Source: Hypomesus transpacificus
Lineage: Eukaryota; Chordata; Actinopteri; Osmeriformes; Osmeridae
Direction of reading: 5' to 3'
NCBI RefSeq assembly: GCF_021917145.1
Contig: NC_061065.1
Coordinates: 5,235,337 to 5,299,336 of the forward strand
DNA length: 64,000 nt
Shown here: piece after piece, positions 51,962 to 64,000 of the stretch
Position numbering within the stretch: the stretch's first letter is position 1
Layout: the number at the start of each line of letters is the position of its first letter
Program-made: the position numbers and the translations under genes
The notes under the pieces: model-generated
What the model was told of the DNA's origin: nothing
The model's input: the letters and a program-made list of their open reading frames with translations, nothing else
The model's database searches: none

Positions 51962-52300
51962 GTATTGTCACTCTAGGGCGATGTTCAGTTGTTCTATCCT
52001 CCAAGTTTGGCTGTCTTTTCACGCAAAAATGATCCCGTGGTCCACTACAGTGGACCTATACAAAATAAAAGAACATTTTCAAAAGTCTAAATTGTAAGAT
52101 GTTTAAAGACTAAATAAACAGGAAATTACACCCCCCAAAAATAAATGTAAGGGAAAACCCCACTTTTACTGGGCTCCCAGGGGGTTATGACCGATCGCTG
52201 TATGACTATTGCGATCCCTTTCATTACCTTTGGAAAATGGCTTTGAGAATGTTGGCTACACAAATAGTGTCAGCATACAGAAGGCCATGTTGGGAGATAG

Positions 52301-52747
<447 letters not shown>

Positions 52748-52783
52748 TCTACAATTTTGACCTGTTTCGACACTTGACCCAAA

Positions 52784-52799
52784 GGTTCTTTTAAGAGCC
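52784..52799 (+). promoter_or_regulatory. Histone 3' stem-loop of H4 (set B)
   Basis: Same hairpin with one G-U pair as in set A. Confidence 0.93.
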
Positions 52800-53453
52800 A
52801 CCCACACCCTCTGTAAAGACTCTTCCATATTCAATTCAGGGTTGAATACGATACATTTTTTCCCTCGGTTTTAATCAATACATGTCGTCTGTGGTTAATG
52901 GTGGGTCAGGTTGAAATTACGTTATAAATCAGGAATGAGTTATCAAGATGTGAGCTAGTAGAGTTCCCGAGCACAATACATTGACTAGGCCACCGAGCAC
53001 AGTGTGTACAGCGCTAGGATTGTGGTCGGACACGTTTAGTGAGGCTTGATTTCGTTTGTAAGGATGGCATTTGCGACATTGAGCAGCAGTTAAACGAGGC
53101 TCCTATTCCGAGTGAAGTGGCAAATGATAGTAATTGGAACAATGCAGTTTTTACAGTAGAATTTAGTGTAGCTAGTAAATGTGTATAATTTAACTACACG
53201 TTCGACATATAAATACCCTATCTGACCTTTGAAAGGAAACACACGTTGGTTGAAACCGATCCGTAACAAAACATGAGACAGTGGCAAACGTTTGATGGTT
53301 AACAAAATGGATACTTTTGGGTGGCAAGCGCATGTCGTCCGCAAGGATGCACGCATGCGCTGGAGGGATGCCAACAAAATCCACCGGGAAAAGAGAAGTA
53401 GAGGAGGCAAATAATCAGGCGCACGCGCGTTTCACTGCGTCAACGCCTCGTAG

Positions 53454-53930
<477 letters not shown>

Positions 53931-53962
53931 ACGGGTGCTATATGACACCACTGTACCCCAAA

Positions 53963-53978
53963 GGCTCTTTTAAGAGCC
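53963..53978 (+). promoter_or_regulatory. Histone 3' stem-loop of H2B (set B, first copy)
   Basis: Perfect hairpin followed by ACCCA. Confidence 0.95.
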
Positions 53979-54125
53979 ACCCACACAACTTTAAAATGCC
54001 AATTTCCATTTGCGCCTTTCAAGGGTATGACAGACCAGAAGCAACTTGCTATGGTATCTGCGAACAGATATTAGTTTCCTAGCTCTTGGTCAGTACAAAT
54101 GCATTGCCAAATAATCTTTTCACCA

Positions 54126-55080
54126 TTACATTTACATTTATTCATTTAGCATTTGTCCAAAGCGACTTCCAAGAGAGAGCTTCACAAAGTGCATAGGTCA
54201 CTGATAATAACAACAAGATAGCCCCACAGCATTGCGGGTAGTCAAAAACAAGAAGTACATATTGTGAACAACCAAAAAATAGTGCTAAAGGGAAGAAACC
54301 ATAAGAGCATGTAGTTAAACAAGTTAAAATTACACAACATTAATCTCTAAGTGCAGGTGTACCTGTAGGAAAGCAATACAAATAGGATCAACTAAAAAAG
54401 AAGAATACAACAGTTTAAATCAGCTACCACTAACCAACAAGAGCAACAGTCTAAGCAAGAGTCATTGTGAACCTTGAGGAAACTAGCGTTGGATTCAGCA
54501 AACCATTCCTAAGTACCATTGTACTCCCGGAACAAGTGCGTCTTGAGCCTTCTCTTGAAGGTGGAGAGACAGTCCGTGTCTCTGATGGAGGTGGGGAGTT
54601 GATTCCACCACTGGGGTGCCAGGCAGGAGAAGAGCTTGTGCTGGGACCGGGCGGTCTTGAGAGGTGGGACCACCAGGCGGTTGTCTGAAGAAGACCGTAG
54701 GTGGCGGGTGGGGGTGTAAGGCTGCAGGAGAGACTTGATGTAGTCGGGCGCAGTTCCGTTCACTGCTCGGAAGGTCAGTACCAGGGTCTTGAATCTGATG
54801 CGGGCCGTTATGGGTAGCCAGTGGAGGGAGATGAGGAGCGGGGTAACGTGGGAGCGTCTGGGTAGATTGTAGACCAGACGGGCCGCTGCGTTCTGAATCC
54901 TCTGAAGAGGGCGGGTTGCGCATGATGGGAGACCGGCGAGCAGCGAGTTACAGTAGTCCAACTTGGAGAGGACAAGTGCTTGGACAAGCAGCTGGGTGGA
55001 GTGCTCAGACAGGTATCTCCTGATCTTCCGGATGTTGTAGAGGGTGAATCTACACGACCGGGAGACCGCAGCAATGTGGG
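54126..55080 (-). mobile_element. L2-clade LINE fragment
   Basis: Same insertion as 26268-28402 but without the nested endonuclease LINE. It is cut at its right side by the tandem-duplication junction and lacks 6 bases (GACGCT) in its tail relative to the next copy. Confidence 0.87.
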
Positions 55081-55108
55081 CGCGTTTCACTGCGTCAACG
55101 CCTCGTAG

Positions 55109-55585
<477 letters not shown>

Positions 55586-55617
55586 ACGGGTGCTATATGA
55601 CACCACTGTACCCCAAA

Positions 55618-55633
55618 GGCTCTTTTAAGAGCC
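55618..55633 (+). promoter_or_regulatory. Histone 3' stem-loop of the third H2B
   Basis: Perfect hairpin followed by ACCCA. Confidence 0.95.
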
Positions 55634-55786
55634 ACCCACACAACTTTAAAATGCCAATTTCCATTTGCGCCTTTCAAGGGTATGACAGACCAGAAGCAAC
55701 TTGCTATGGTATCTGCGAACAGATATTAGTTTCCTAGCTCTTGGTCAGTACAAATGCATTGCCAAATAATCTTTTCACCATTACAT

Positions 55787-56969
55787 TTACATTTATTCAT
55801 TTAGCAGACGCTTTTGTCCAAAGCGACTTCCAAGAGAGAGCTTCACAAAGTGCATAGGTCACTGATAATAACAACAAGATAGCCCCACAGCATTGCGGGT
55901 AGTCAAAAACAAGAAGTACATATTGTGAACAACCAAAAAATAGTGCTAAAGGGAAGAAACCATAAGAGCATGTAGTTAAACAAGTTAAAATTACACAACA
56001 TTAATCTCTAAGTGCAGGTGTACCTGTAGGAAAGCAATACAAATAGGATCAACTAAAAAAGAAGAATACAACAGTTTAAATCAGCTACCACTAACCAACA
56101 AGAGCAACAGTCTAAGCAAGAGTCATTGTGAACCTTGAGGAAACTAGCGTTGGATTCAGCAAACCATTCCTAAGTACCATTGTACTCCCGGAACAAGTGC
56201 GTCTTGAGCCTTCTCTTGAAGGTGGAGAGACAGTCCATGTCTCTGATGGAGGTGGGGAGTTGATTCCACCACTGGGGTGCCAGGCAGGAGAAGAGCTTGT
56301 GCTGGGACCGGGCGGTCTTGAGAGGTGGGACCACCAGGCGGTTGTCTGAAGAAGACCGTAGGTGGCGGGTGGGGGTGTAAGGCTGCAGGAGAGACTTGAT
56401 GTAGTCGGGCGCAGTTCCGTTCACTGCTCGGAAGGTCAGTACCAGGGTCTTGAATCTGATGCGGGCCGTTATGGGTAGCCAGTGGAGGGAGATGAGGAGC
56501 GGGGTAACGTGGGAGCGTCTGGGTAGATTGTAGACCAGACGGGCCGCTGCGTTCTGAATCCTCTGAAGAGGGCGGGTTGCGCATGATGGGAGACCGGCGA
56601 GCAGCGAGTTGCAGTAGTCCAACTTGGAGAGGACAAGTGCTTGGACAAGCAGCTGGGTGGAGTGCTCAGACAGGTATCTCCTGATCTTCCGGATGTTGTA
56701 GAGGGTGAATCTACACGACCGGGAGACCGCAGCAATGTGGGCCGTGAGGGAGAGCTCGTCGTCCATGGTCACCCCAAGGTTCCTGGCAGAGGATGAGGGG
56801 GTCACCGTCGCAGATCCCAGGGTGATTGAGAAGTCATGGGAGATGGAGGGTTTGGCCGGGATGATGAGAAGTTCTGTTTTGGCAAGGTTCAGCTGGAGAT
56901 GGTGCTCAGTCATCCAGGCGGAGATGTCTGCGAGGCAGGCCTCAATCCTGGCTGAGATCCCCGGATCGG
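55787..56969 (-). mobile_element. L2-clade LINE, 5'-truncated (copy)
   Basis: Uninterrupted version of the L2 at 26268-28402, with the complete tail (TTTAGCAGACGCTTTTG). The RT C-terminal frame is 56170-56913. It is the empty site for the nested endonuclease LINE. Confidence 0.88.
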
Positions 56970-57089
56970 TCGGAGGGAATTACATTGTGGTCTGTTCTGT
57001 GGTCCATTACATTATTTCTGATTTGGAATCTAAATCCCACTTATGGAAGCAGCCCATCAGCACTGCAGGAGCATCCCGTTGAAAACAAC

Positions 57090-60000
57090 GACAGTTAATG
57101 GAGGTAACTCCAATTCTGAGTGGAGCGGAGCCCCATAAGAGAGCTTCGCTCCTTATGGTTTACCCGCTGCCTAGTGCATCTAATGAGTGAAGATCAAAAT
57201 GAATACACACCTGTCCCTCACACAGGTGCCCTATATGAGGTGGGTGGGGGGACAGCCGTCACTCATCTTCCCAAAAGTATTAAATACAGCCGGGTTGAAT
57301 AAGTCGAGCTGGGCCTGCAGCCCTATGGGGCTCCGCTCCACTCATAGAACTGGAGTTACCTCCATTAACTATCGTTCTATTTCGTGGTGCACCACGAGCG
57401 AGGCCAGATATACCCCCAGTGAGACTAGATCTAAAAGACACAATCTCACATGGCACCGAGGACAGACCTGCTGATGTAAATAATACATAGGGTCTGTCCT
57501 CCCGGTCAGGCCGCTACTGTGACACAGAGAGCTGTCCAGGGTGAAAACAGGAGAGTTCACTTAAAACTCATGTTGTTCCTCTCGCCTGCACAACAGCTAA
57601 GCTGAAGGGGCAACAGAACACATACGGTATAAACATCTCAACTGAGCATATCTGACTGTCCCACACTTGGCGATATAATCAACAAACAACTCGCATTTAG
57701 GGCCCACAAGAAGCCGGTGAGTTTTCATCTCGCTACACCTGATCCACCAGCCATGCTGAGGACAGAATGCGCAAAAGATGAGGAGGAAACGTCCAACAGA
57801 TAATATTGCACAAAAGGTGAAGGCGACGACCAAGACGCTGCTTCACAAATCTCCTCCACTCCTACACCCCTGAGGATGGCGGCTGAGGCGGCTATAACTT
57901 TCTTAAATTAAAGGAAGACAACACCGAAGTCCTACTATGTGGCCCCAAATCCAAAAGAGAGATGCTTACTAAGAACCTAGGAGGTTTAACCCCCTGGCTT
58001 AAACCAGAGGTGACAAGTCTCGGTGTAGGCTAATCCTGGACTCAGATTTGAAGTTCAACTCTCACATTAATAAAGTGACCAAGACTGCTTTCTTTCACCT
58101 GAGGAATATAGCAAAGGTATGACCATTCATAAACCAAAATGATGCAGAGAAGTTATTTCATGCTTTTATATCCAGCCGGCTGGACTACTGTAACGCACTT
58201 TTCGCTGGTCTTCCCAAGAAAACCACTAAAAGACTACAGCTCATTAAAAATTCTGCAGCTAGATTATTAACCAAAACTAAAAGGAGAGAACACATACACA
58301 TACACTGGCTGACATACACTGGCTCCCTGTTACCTTCAGAATTGACTTTAAGGTCCTATTCCTCACATACACAGCTCTTCACGGACAAGGACCTAGCTAC
58401 ATTGCTAACTCTCTGATAAACTACACTCCAGCTAGAACACTGCAATCATCAAATGCAGGCCTATTAGAGGTCACCGGAAGCAGTCATAAGAAGATTGGTG
58501 ACGCCCCAAAACTATGGAACAAATTAGGGAGGCAAATACGCTAGACATTTTTAAAAGACAGCTTAAAACCTACCTTTTTACCAGAGCATTTAACATTTTT
58601 TTTTCATCTCAGAAGGGTTTTACAACTTTTAGTAGTTATATTATTATTTTTATAGATTTGCTTTGTATTCCCGCAAAGATTGTGTTCGACTTGCACTATT
58701 GCTTATATGTTACATTTGATCTATTTTGTTGAGTCATTGTATTTTGTTATTTTGTAGTTTTTATCATTGTTATTATAATTTTACTTATTTATTTTTTAAA
58801 TTGGGATACCACAAAGACTGTGCGAGAGTGCATGTTTTTTGTTATGTTTCACTTGTATTATTGTTTTTGTTGATTTTATGTTAAGCACCTTAAGCTGCAA
58901 TTCCTGTATGAAATGTGCTATATAAATATATAAAAAAGTCTTACTTACTTACTCCTCGGGTGGAATGAGCCCGAATACCAGGTGGCACGGGGCATCTTAT
59001 AGACTTGTACGTGAGCCCAATAGCCTCGCAGAGCCAGTGAGAAAGTCTCTGTTTTGTGAGTGGTAAGACAGCCCTGGATCCGCCGTAGTAGATCAGTGAC
59101 TGGGGAGAAGATCTGATGTTTGCTTTGCACTCCAGATTGCGCGAGAGAGAGCGCACCGGGCACAGCCTGTGTAAGCATCTCAAAAAGCTCTCAGTTCGCA
59201 GCTCTCTGCCTTGAACGCTCGGCTATTCACCTTGGGGATAAAAGCCGGATTAGGGCGCAACACTGCTCTTGTTTGATCACCTGAGATGATCAAAAAAGCG
59301 CACAAGTCACTCGCTTAGCCGTAGTCAAAGACTCGTTTTGAGAGAAAGCAGACGTAATGACACATTGTCTATGGGCTCGAAAGGTGGCCAACACAGAGCG
59401 TCTAACACCAGAGATACATCCCATGTAGGTGCTGACGCTCTCGGAGGTGGCCTGAGCCTACACACCGCAGCCAGAAAACGCTTGACCAGCAGGTGGCTGA
59501 ACAGTGTCGTTTTGGCGAACCCCTTGTGACACGCCGAAATGGCAGCTGCGTAAACACGCACAGTGCTCGCGGCTAAGCCCTCGTCAAACAAAAATTGTAA
59601 GAAACACAAGAACATTTCGACCGGACATTTCGACCGGGTCAAGGTTCCGTTTTCCACACCATTGTGCAAAGGCTTGCCAGCGCGACGCGTACCCTCTAGC
59701 AGTAGATTGTGCGCGCGCACCCAGAATGGTCTGAATGACAGCATCAGACAGACCCCTGCGCTCTAAGAGCTCCCTCTCAGTAGCCAGGCCATAAGTGGGC
59801 CTCCGATCACTGGAGGGCTCTTCACCAGGCCTCCGGCCTGAGAGAGCGCATCCATCTGGTGAGGTATGGGCCAAGGCCCGCCTACCAGCATCCCCATCAG
59901 TTCCGGGAACCACGGGGCTCCGGGGCGATCGGGGGCTATCAGAATGACCGACAGCCCCTCCGACCTCACCCGAGCCAGCAAGGGAAGGATGGAGGCCAGA

Positions 60001-63000
60001 GGTGGAAATGCGTACAGTAGACCTCTCGGCCAGGAACGGTGCGCGAACGCATCGACTCCCAGCGGAGGTCTGTCCTGTGTGCGCAGCGAGAACCATAGAG
60101 GACACTGTGTGTTGGCTCGTGACGCAAACAGATCCACCTGTGCTCGGCCGAAGCGAGCCCAGATCAGAGAAACGATGGACGGTTTCAACCTCCACTCGTC
60201 CTCTCTCGGGCCGCCCCTTGACATCAGGTCCGCTCCTTCGTTGAGCAGACCTTGAATGTGCTGAGCTCTCAGGGAGCGCAGGTGCGTGAAAGCCCAAGTC
60301 CACACTTCCTCCGCTAAGCGATGAAGAGATGGAGAGCGCACCCCTCCCTGTCTGTTGATGTAAGCCACCGTCGCCCTGTTGTCGGATCTGACGAGAACGT
60401 CTTGATCCTTCAACACCAGCGCGAAATGGCACAGAGTCAGCCGAACCGCTTCGAGCTCCAGGAGGTTGATGTGACGCGTCTCTGACGGTTCCCATCTTCC
60501 TCCTATTGAGCCCGCCTGACATACTCCACCCCACCCGGTCAAGGACGCGTCCGTAAAGACCGGGTAGAGAGATGTCACTCTGCCCATGTCGACTCCGCGC
60601 GTCAAGACACGCGGGTCTCTCCAATGGTTCAGATCGGCTTTGACTGATCTCGGTATCACTAGCAGTCTGCGGCGGTGTCGCACCGGATCCAACCGCAGCT
60701 GAGCGAACCATCTCTGCAGCTTGCGCATGTATAACAGGCCCAATGGCACTACTACATGAGCCGCCGCCATCAACCCCAACAGGGACATCACCGACAGTGC
60801 GGTGACTGTGCGTGAGACCCGGAACGCACGGAGAGCTATCGAAATAGCCTCTCTCCGTGGTGCCGACAGTCTGGCTCTCATCCCAACAGTGTCCAAATGG
60901 ATACCTAGGTAGGTAAACTGCTGAGCGGGCCATGGAGCGCTCTTCTCCCAGTTGACCGCGAACCCCAACTGGCTGAGCTGAGTCACCAGTGAGATCGCGT
61001 CCTGGATAGCTCTGTCCGGAGACTGAGCCAGAACTAACAGGTCGTCGAGGTACGCCAGAATGCGTATACCCCTCCGCCGTAACGGTTCTAGAGCTGCTTC
61101 CACGCACTTGGAGAAAGTTCGAGGAGCCAGCGCGTACCCAAACGGCAGGCGCGTGTACTCGTACTTCTTCCCCTCGAAGGCAAAACGCAGAAATCTCCTG
61201 TGCTTCAGTTTGATAGGCACATGGAAATACGCGTCCTTCAGATCTATGCTGATCCCAAAGTCGTTCCGCTGCACACAAGTCAGCAAACGCTTTATCGTCA
61301 GCATGCGAAAGGGCCGTTTGGCCACACTCTCGTTGAGCACCCTCAGATCTAAAATCGGTCTCATCTGCCCGTTTTTCTTGGGAACCAAAAAATAAGGGGA
61401 GTAGAGACCCGAGTTCTCTTGATCTCTGGGGACAGGGATCACCGTCCCTTTGGTCAGCAAGCTCGCTATCTCTTTCCGAAGTGCGAGCGCTTTCAGCGGA
61501 CAGGACAAGCGTGTCTCCCTCACTCCTCTGAAAGGAGGAGGAGTGCGCATGAACTGGATGGTATAACCCTCTCTCAGTATCCTGTCTAGCCAGCCTGACA
61601 GTGAGCATGACTCTCGCCACTCTGCATAATGCAGAGAGAGCGGGCGTGCGTTCAGCTGCGGAGCCGCAGACAGGAAACGGCCGTACTCTCGTCTGACCCC
61701 AGCCGCCGCTGTGCACCGACTCGGCGACACAGCCCAAGGCGGGGTCAACTCGAAAGGGCTGGAGCAGCGTCTCAAGGCCAAAAGAGGCCTGAGTGCTGTC
61801 CTCATTATGATCCTTGAGAAGACTCACAGCGTGACCAGAGGTCTGCGCGTAACGTTGCAGCGGTGGCTCATGTAACGTGATAACAGAGTCACACGCTGTG
61901 TTATGGCGCATGGGGGCGGCTAGCGGTCTGGCCACACGCTTGCTAGCTGGGCCAGACTCCGCTATGTACGTGCCCGATGGTTTGGCATCGCTAGTAGTTG
62001 GAAACTCACGAACCGAAACCAACTCATTACTCCGCTCGACAACAGTACGAGTGCTCAGCTCAGTAACTGTCGAGATTGCAAGAGGCACTGGATGGAACAC
62101 TTGTCTTTCTGGGAAAGAGTAAAGCGGAGGTCCAAGCCTCTTTATTTCATCCCTACAAACAGGGGTGGGAACCGAAGCCTCGGTCCCCGCCGCCAGTCAC
62201 GCCCTCCTCTTTTTCCCACCTCCGCCACCACGCCAGCTGGGATTAGGCGGACGGCTGTAACCCGCTCTCTCGGGGGGAACAGCCAAAGGTGGAACAGGTG
62301 TCGCGGGAGGAGCAGCCTGCGTCGCAGTGGCCGCTCGTGCCACCGGACGGCGAGCTCGTTTCCTTCTACCTTGTGTGGCACCTGCAGGGATAGAGAAGGG
62401 AGCAGCGTTAGCCTTTTTCTGCAGGGGCATATGCCCCAGCAGGTGCTTCCTCTCCTCCTCCAGGCGCGAGAAGCGTTCGGACGCTGCAGCCACAGCCGGT
62501 CCGAACAGGCCCTCGCCCGTCACCGGGGCATTCAGCAGGGCAGACTTGTCCGCCTCTCTCATGGCCGTCAGGGACAGCCAGAGGTGGCGATGAACAACAA
62601 GGCTGTTGCCCATTGCTCTGCCTGCACAAATGGCCGCCCCCTGATTCAGGTGGAGCGCCGCGGACGCCATCCTGGCCACCCACGACGTCTCCTCCGGCGA
62701 CAGGCCCTCAGGTTTCTCCGTCGAGAGCTTTGAGACCGCCGCCGTTAAAAGGGCGGCGTTGCGGAGGCTGCCGCTGCCTGCGCACCCCAGACATAAGCTT
62801 TGTCTGCCAGAGAGGCAGTAAGCTTGTCACGGGAGGCAGCAGGTTTGCCTTCTTAGTCGTCATCCACGCGCTGGCCCCTGGAACCAGGTATGCCGCGAGG
62901 GACGGTTCCAAGGGCGGGGGGCCGGTCTTAACCGCCTCTCCCAGCCCGGTCACCCTCGTGAAAGGGAGCAGCGCTTTGACTGGCGCGTTAGCCATCAAAG

Positions 63001-63884
63001 GCGCTTCCCAGGAGCCCTGCACGTAATCAGCCAGCTTTGGCATGGTGGGGCACAGGGGTTTTGAAGTCTTCATGCGTTTTGCATGGGGGCCAACCTCCCA
63101 CGGGTCCTCTTCCTCCACAGGAGGAGAGGCCGGCAGCGGAACGCCCATGATCTCCGCTGCTTTCTTAATGATTGCAGGGAAATCCGCCCTTCGAGACAGT
63201 GCAGAAGTGACAGTAGGGCCGGGAGCCGGCTCCTCGTCATCCTCCGAAATTGAACTCAGCGCCCGCCCTTCCACATTAGGAAAGGACAGGGGGGCTGTGC
63301 GCAACACGTTCTTCAGGATAACCTCCACAGGAGGGTCCCTACTAGACGGTTGCGCCTCATTTGCCGCCTCGAGGTGGTCCTCAAACTCCGAACTCTCCTC
63401 GTCGGAGATCAGGGCCGAGACCACATCTTCAAGGGGCTCTTCCACCTGGAAAAAATCAAAGCGCAGCCGCCTCTCCGAAACGGAGAGGCAAGCGCATGAT
63501 TCGCAGTCAGGGGAATCCACCAACCCGTCCCTGGCATGCCGGGGTCCCATGCACACGAAACAGAATTCGTGGCGGTCCCCCTCAGCCTCCAGGTAACGGC
63601 ACCTGCACTTGGCTCTTAAAAGAGCCTTGCGCGGGAGCGGTGGCATGGAAAAGCTCATTTTTCTTTTCTTCGCGATACTCTTCTATCTTCAAGCCAGTGA
63701 ATTCAAGCAACCCGTGCTGAATTTTTTGGGAGGATGAGTGACGGCTGTCACCCCCTTATATAGGGCACCTGTGTGAGTGATAGGTGCGGGTACATTTTGA
63801 TCTTCAGTCATTGGCTGCACTAGGCAGCGGGTAAACCATTAGGAGCAGAGCTCGCCTATGGGGCGGAGCTCCACGAAATAGAAC
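57090..63884 (-). mobile_element. DIRS-type tyrosine-recombinase retroelement, copy C (fossil, hybrid)
   Basis: DIRS family, genes on the minus strand. The left part (57090 to about 59630) is nearly identical to copy A, including the nested LINE; the right part (about 59640-63884) follows the copy-B lineage over the RT/RNase H (about 59763-61805) and gag-like regions. The 5' end is not identical to copy B, so the donor was a sister of B. Broken, with a few lesions; the recombinase part comes from the degraded lineage. AAC abuts both borders. The very high identity to A and B points to recent recombination. Confidence 0.87.
57894..58950 (+). mobile_element. 5'-truncated LINE nested in DIRS copy C
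   Basis: Same insertion, at the same place and with the same tail, as 29327-30383. Confidence 0.82.
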
Positions 63885-64000
63885 ATTACATATTTTAGAC
63901 CCAGATTAAGAAATCAACAAATGCTGTTCCACTTGTAATGGCTAAATAATAACTACTCACTAACCGAACGGTCGAGGTTAGTAAGTTGTTTATTGTATAG
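63885..64000. repeat. Start of a third histone-unit copy
   Basis: Matches 17605-17720 and 46735-46850, spacer sequence inside the helicase-bearing transposon relic. The unit continues beyond the window. Confidence 0.9.

Overview
The window looks like nuclear DNA of a teleost fish. The evidence is spliced vertebrate genes (a TCP10/CENPJ-family gene, TTLL2, a mitoguardin-like gene, an UNC93A exon), replication-dependent histone genes with metazoan 3' stem-loops, and fish-type repeats (L2-clade LINEs, hAT elements, DIRS-type tyrosine-recombinase retroelements). I cannot name the species.

Layout. 1-1.9 kb: last exons of a TCP10/CENPJ-family gene (+). 2.3-3.0 kb: a small hAT element. 3.1-5.0 kb: TTLL2 in one large coding exon (-). 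6.1-7.1 kb: a TA-flanked DNA element. 7.7-11.8 kb: an 18-exon mitoguardin-like gene (-) containing four short repeats, one per exon. 14.3-26.1 kb: histone set A, H3(-) H2A(-) H1(-) H4(+) H2B(+), with DNA elements and L2 LINEs between the genes. 26.3-28.4 kb: an L2 copy with another LINE inside it. 28.5-33.7 kb: degraded DIRS copy A. 33.75-34.2 kb: a broken last exon of UNC93A.

From about 34.75 kb the left half repeats. There is a 5'-less copy of the mitoguardin-like gene, then a direct junction to histone set B (38.4-53.9 kb), which is interrupted by DIRS copy B (40.5-46.1 kb). H2B and its L2 neighbour are then duplicated again in tandem (a third H2B at 55.2 kb). Next comes DIRS copy C (57.1-63.9 kb), and the last 116 bases re-enter the histone-unit spacer, so a third unit begins at the window edge.

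The locus reads as a growing histone array. All proteins of the two sets are identical, as expected for recent duplication or homogenisation. DIRS copy C is a hybrid: its left part matches copy A, including a nested LINE, and its right part matches the copy-B lineage. Unequal exchange between dispersed DIRS copies is therefore the best explanation for how the array expanded. UNC93A, TTLL2 and TCP10 are neighbours on human 6q27, so the histone array appears to have grown inside an old syntenic block and left UNC93A as a fragment.
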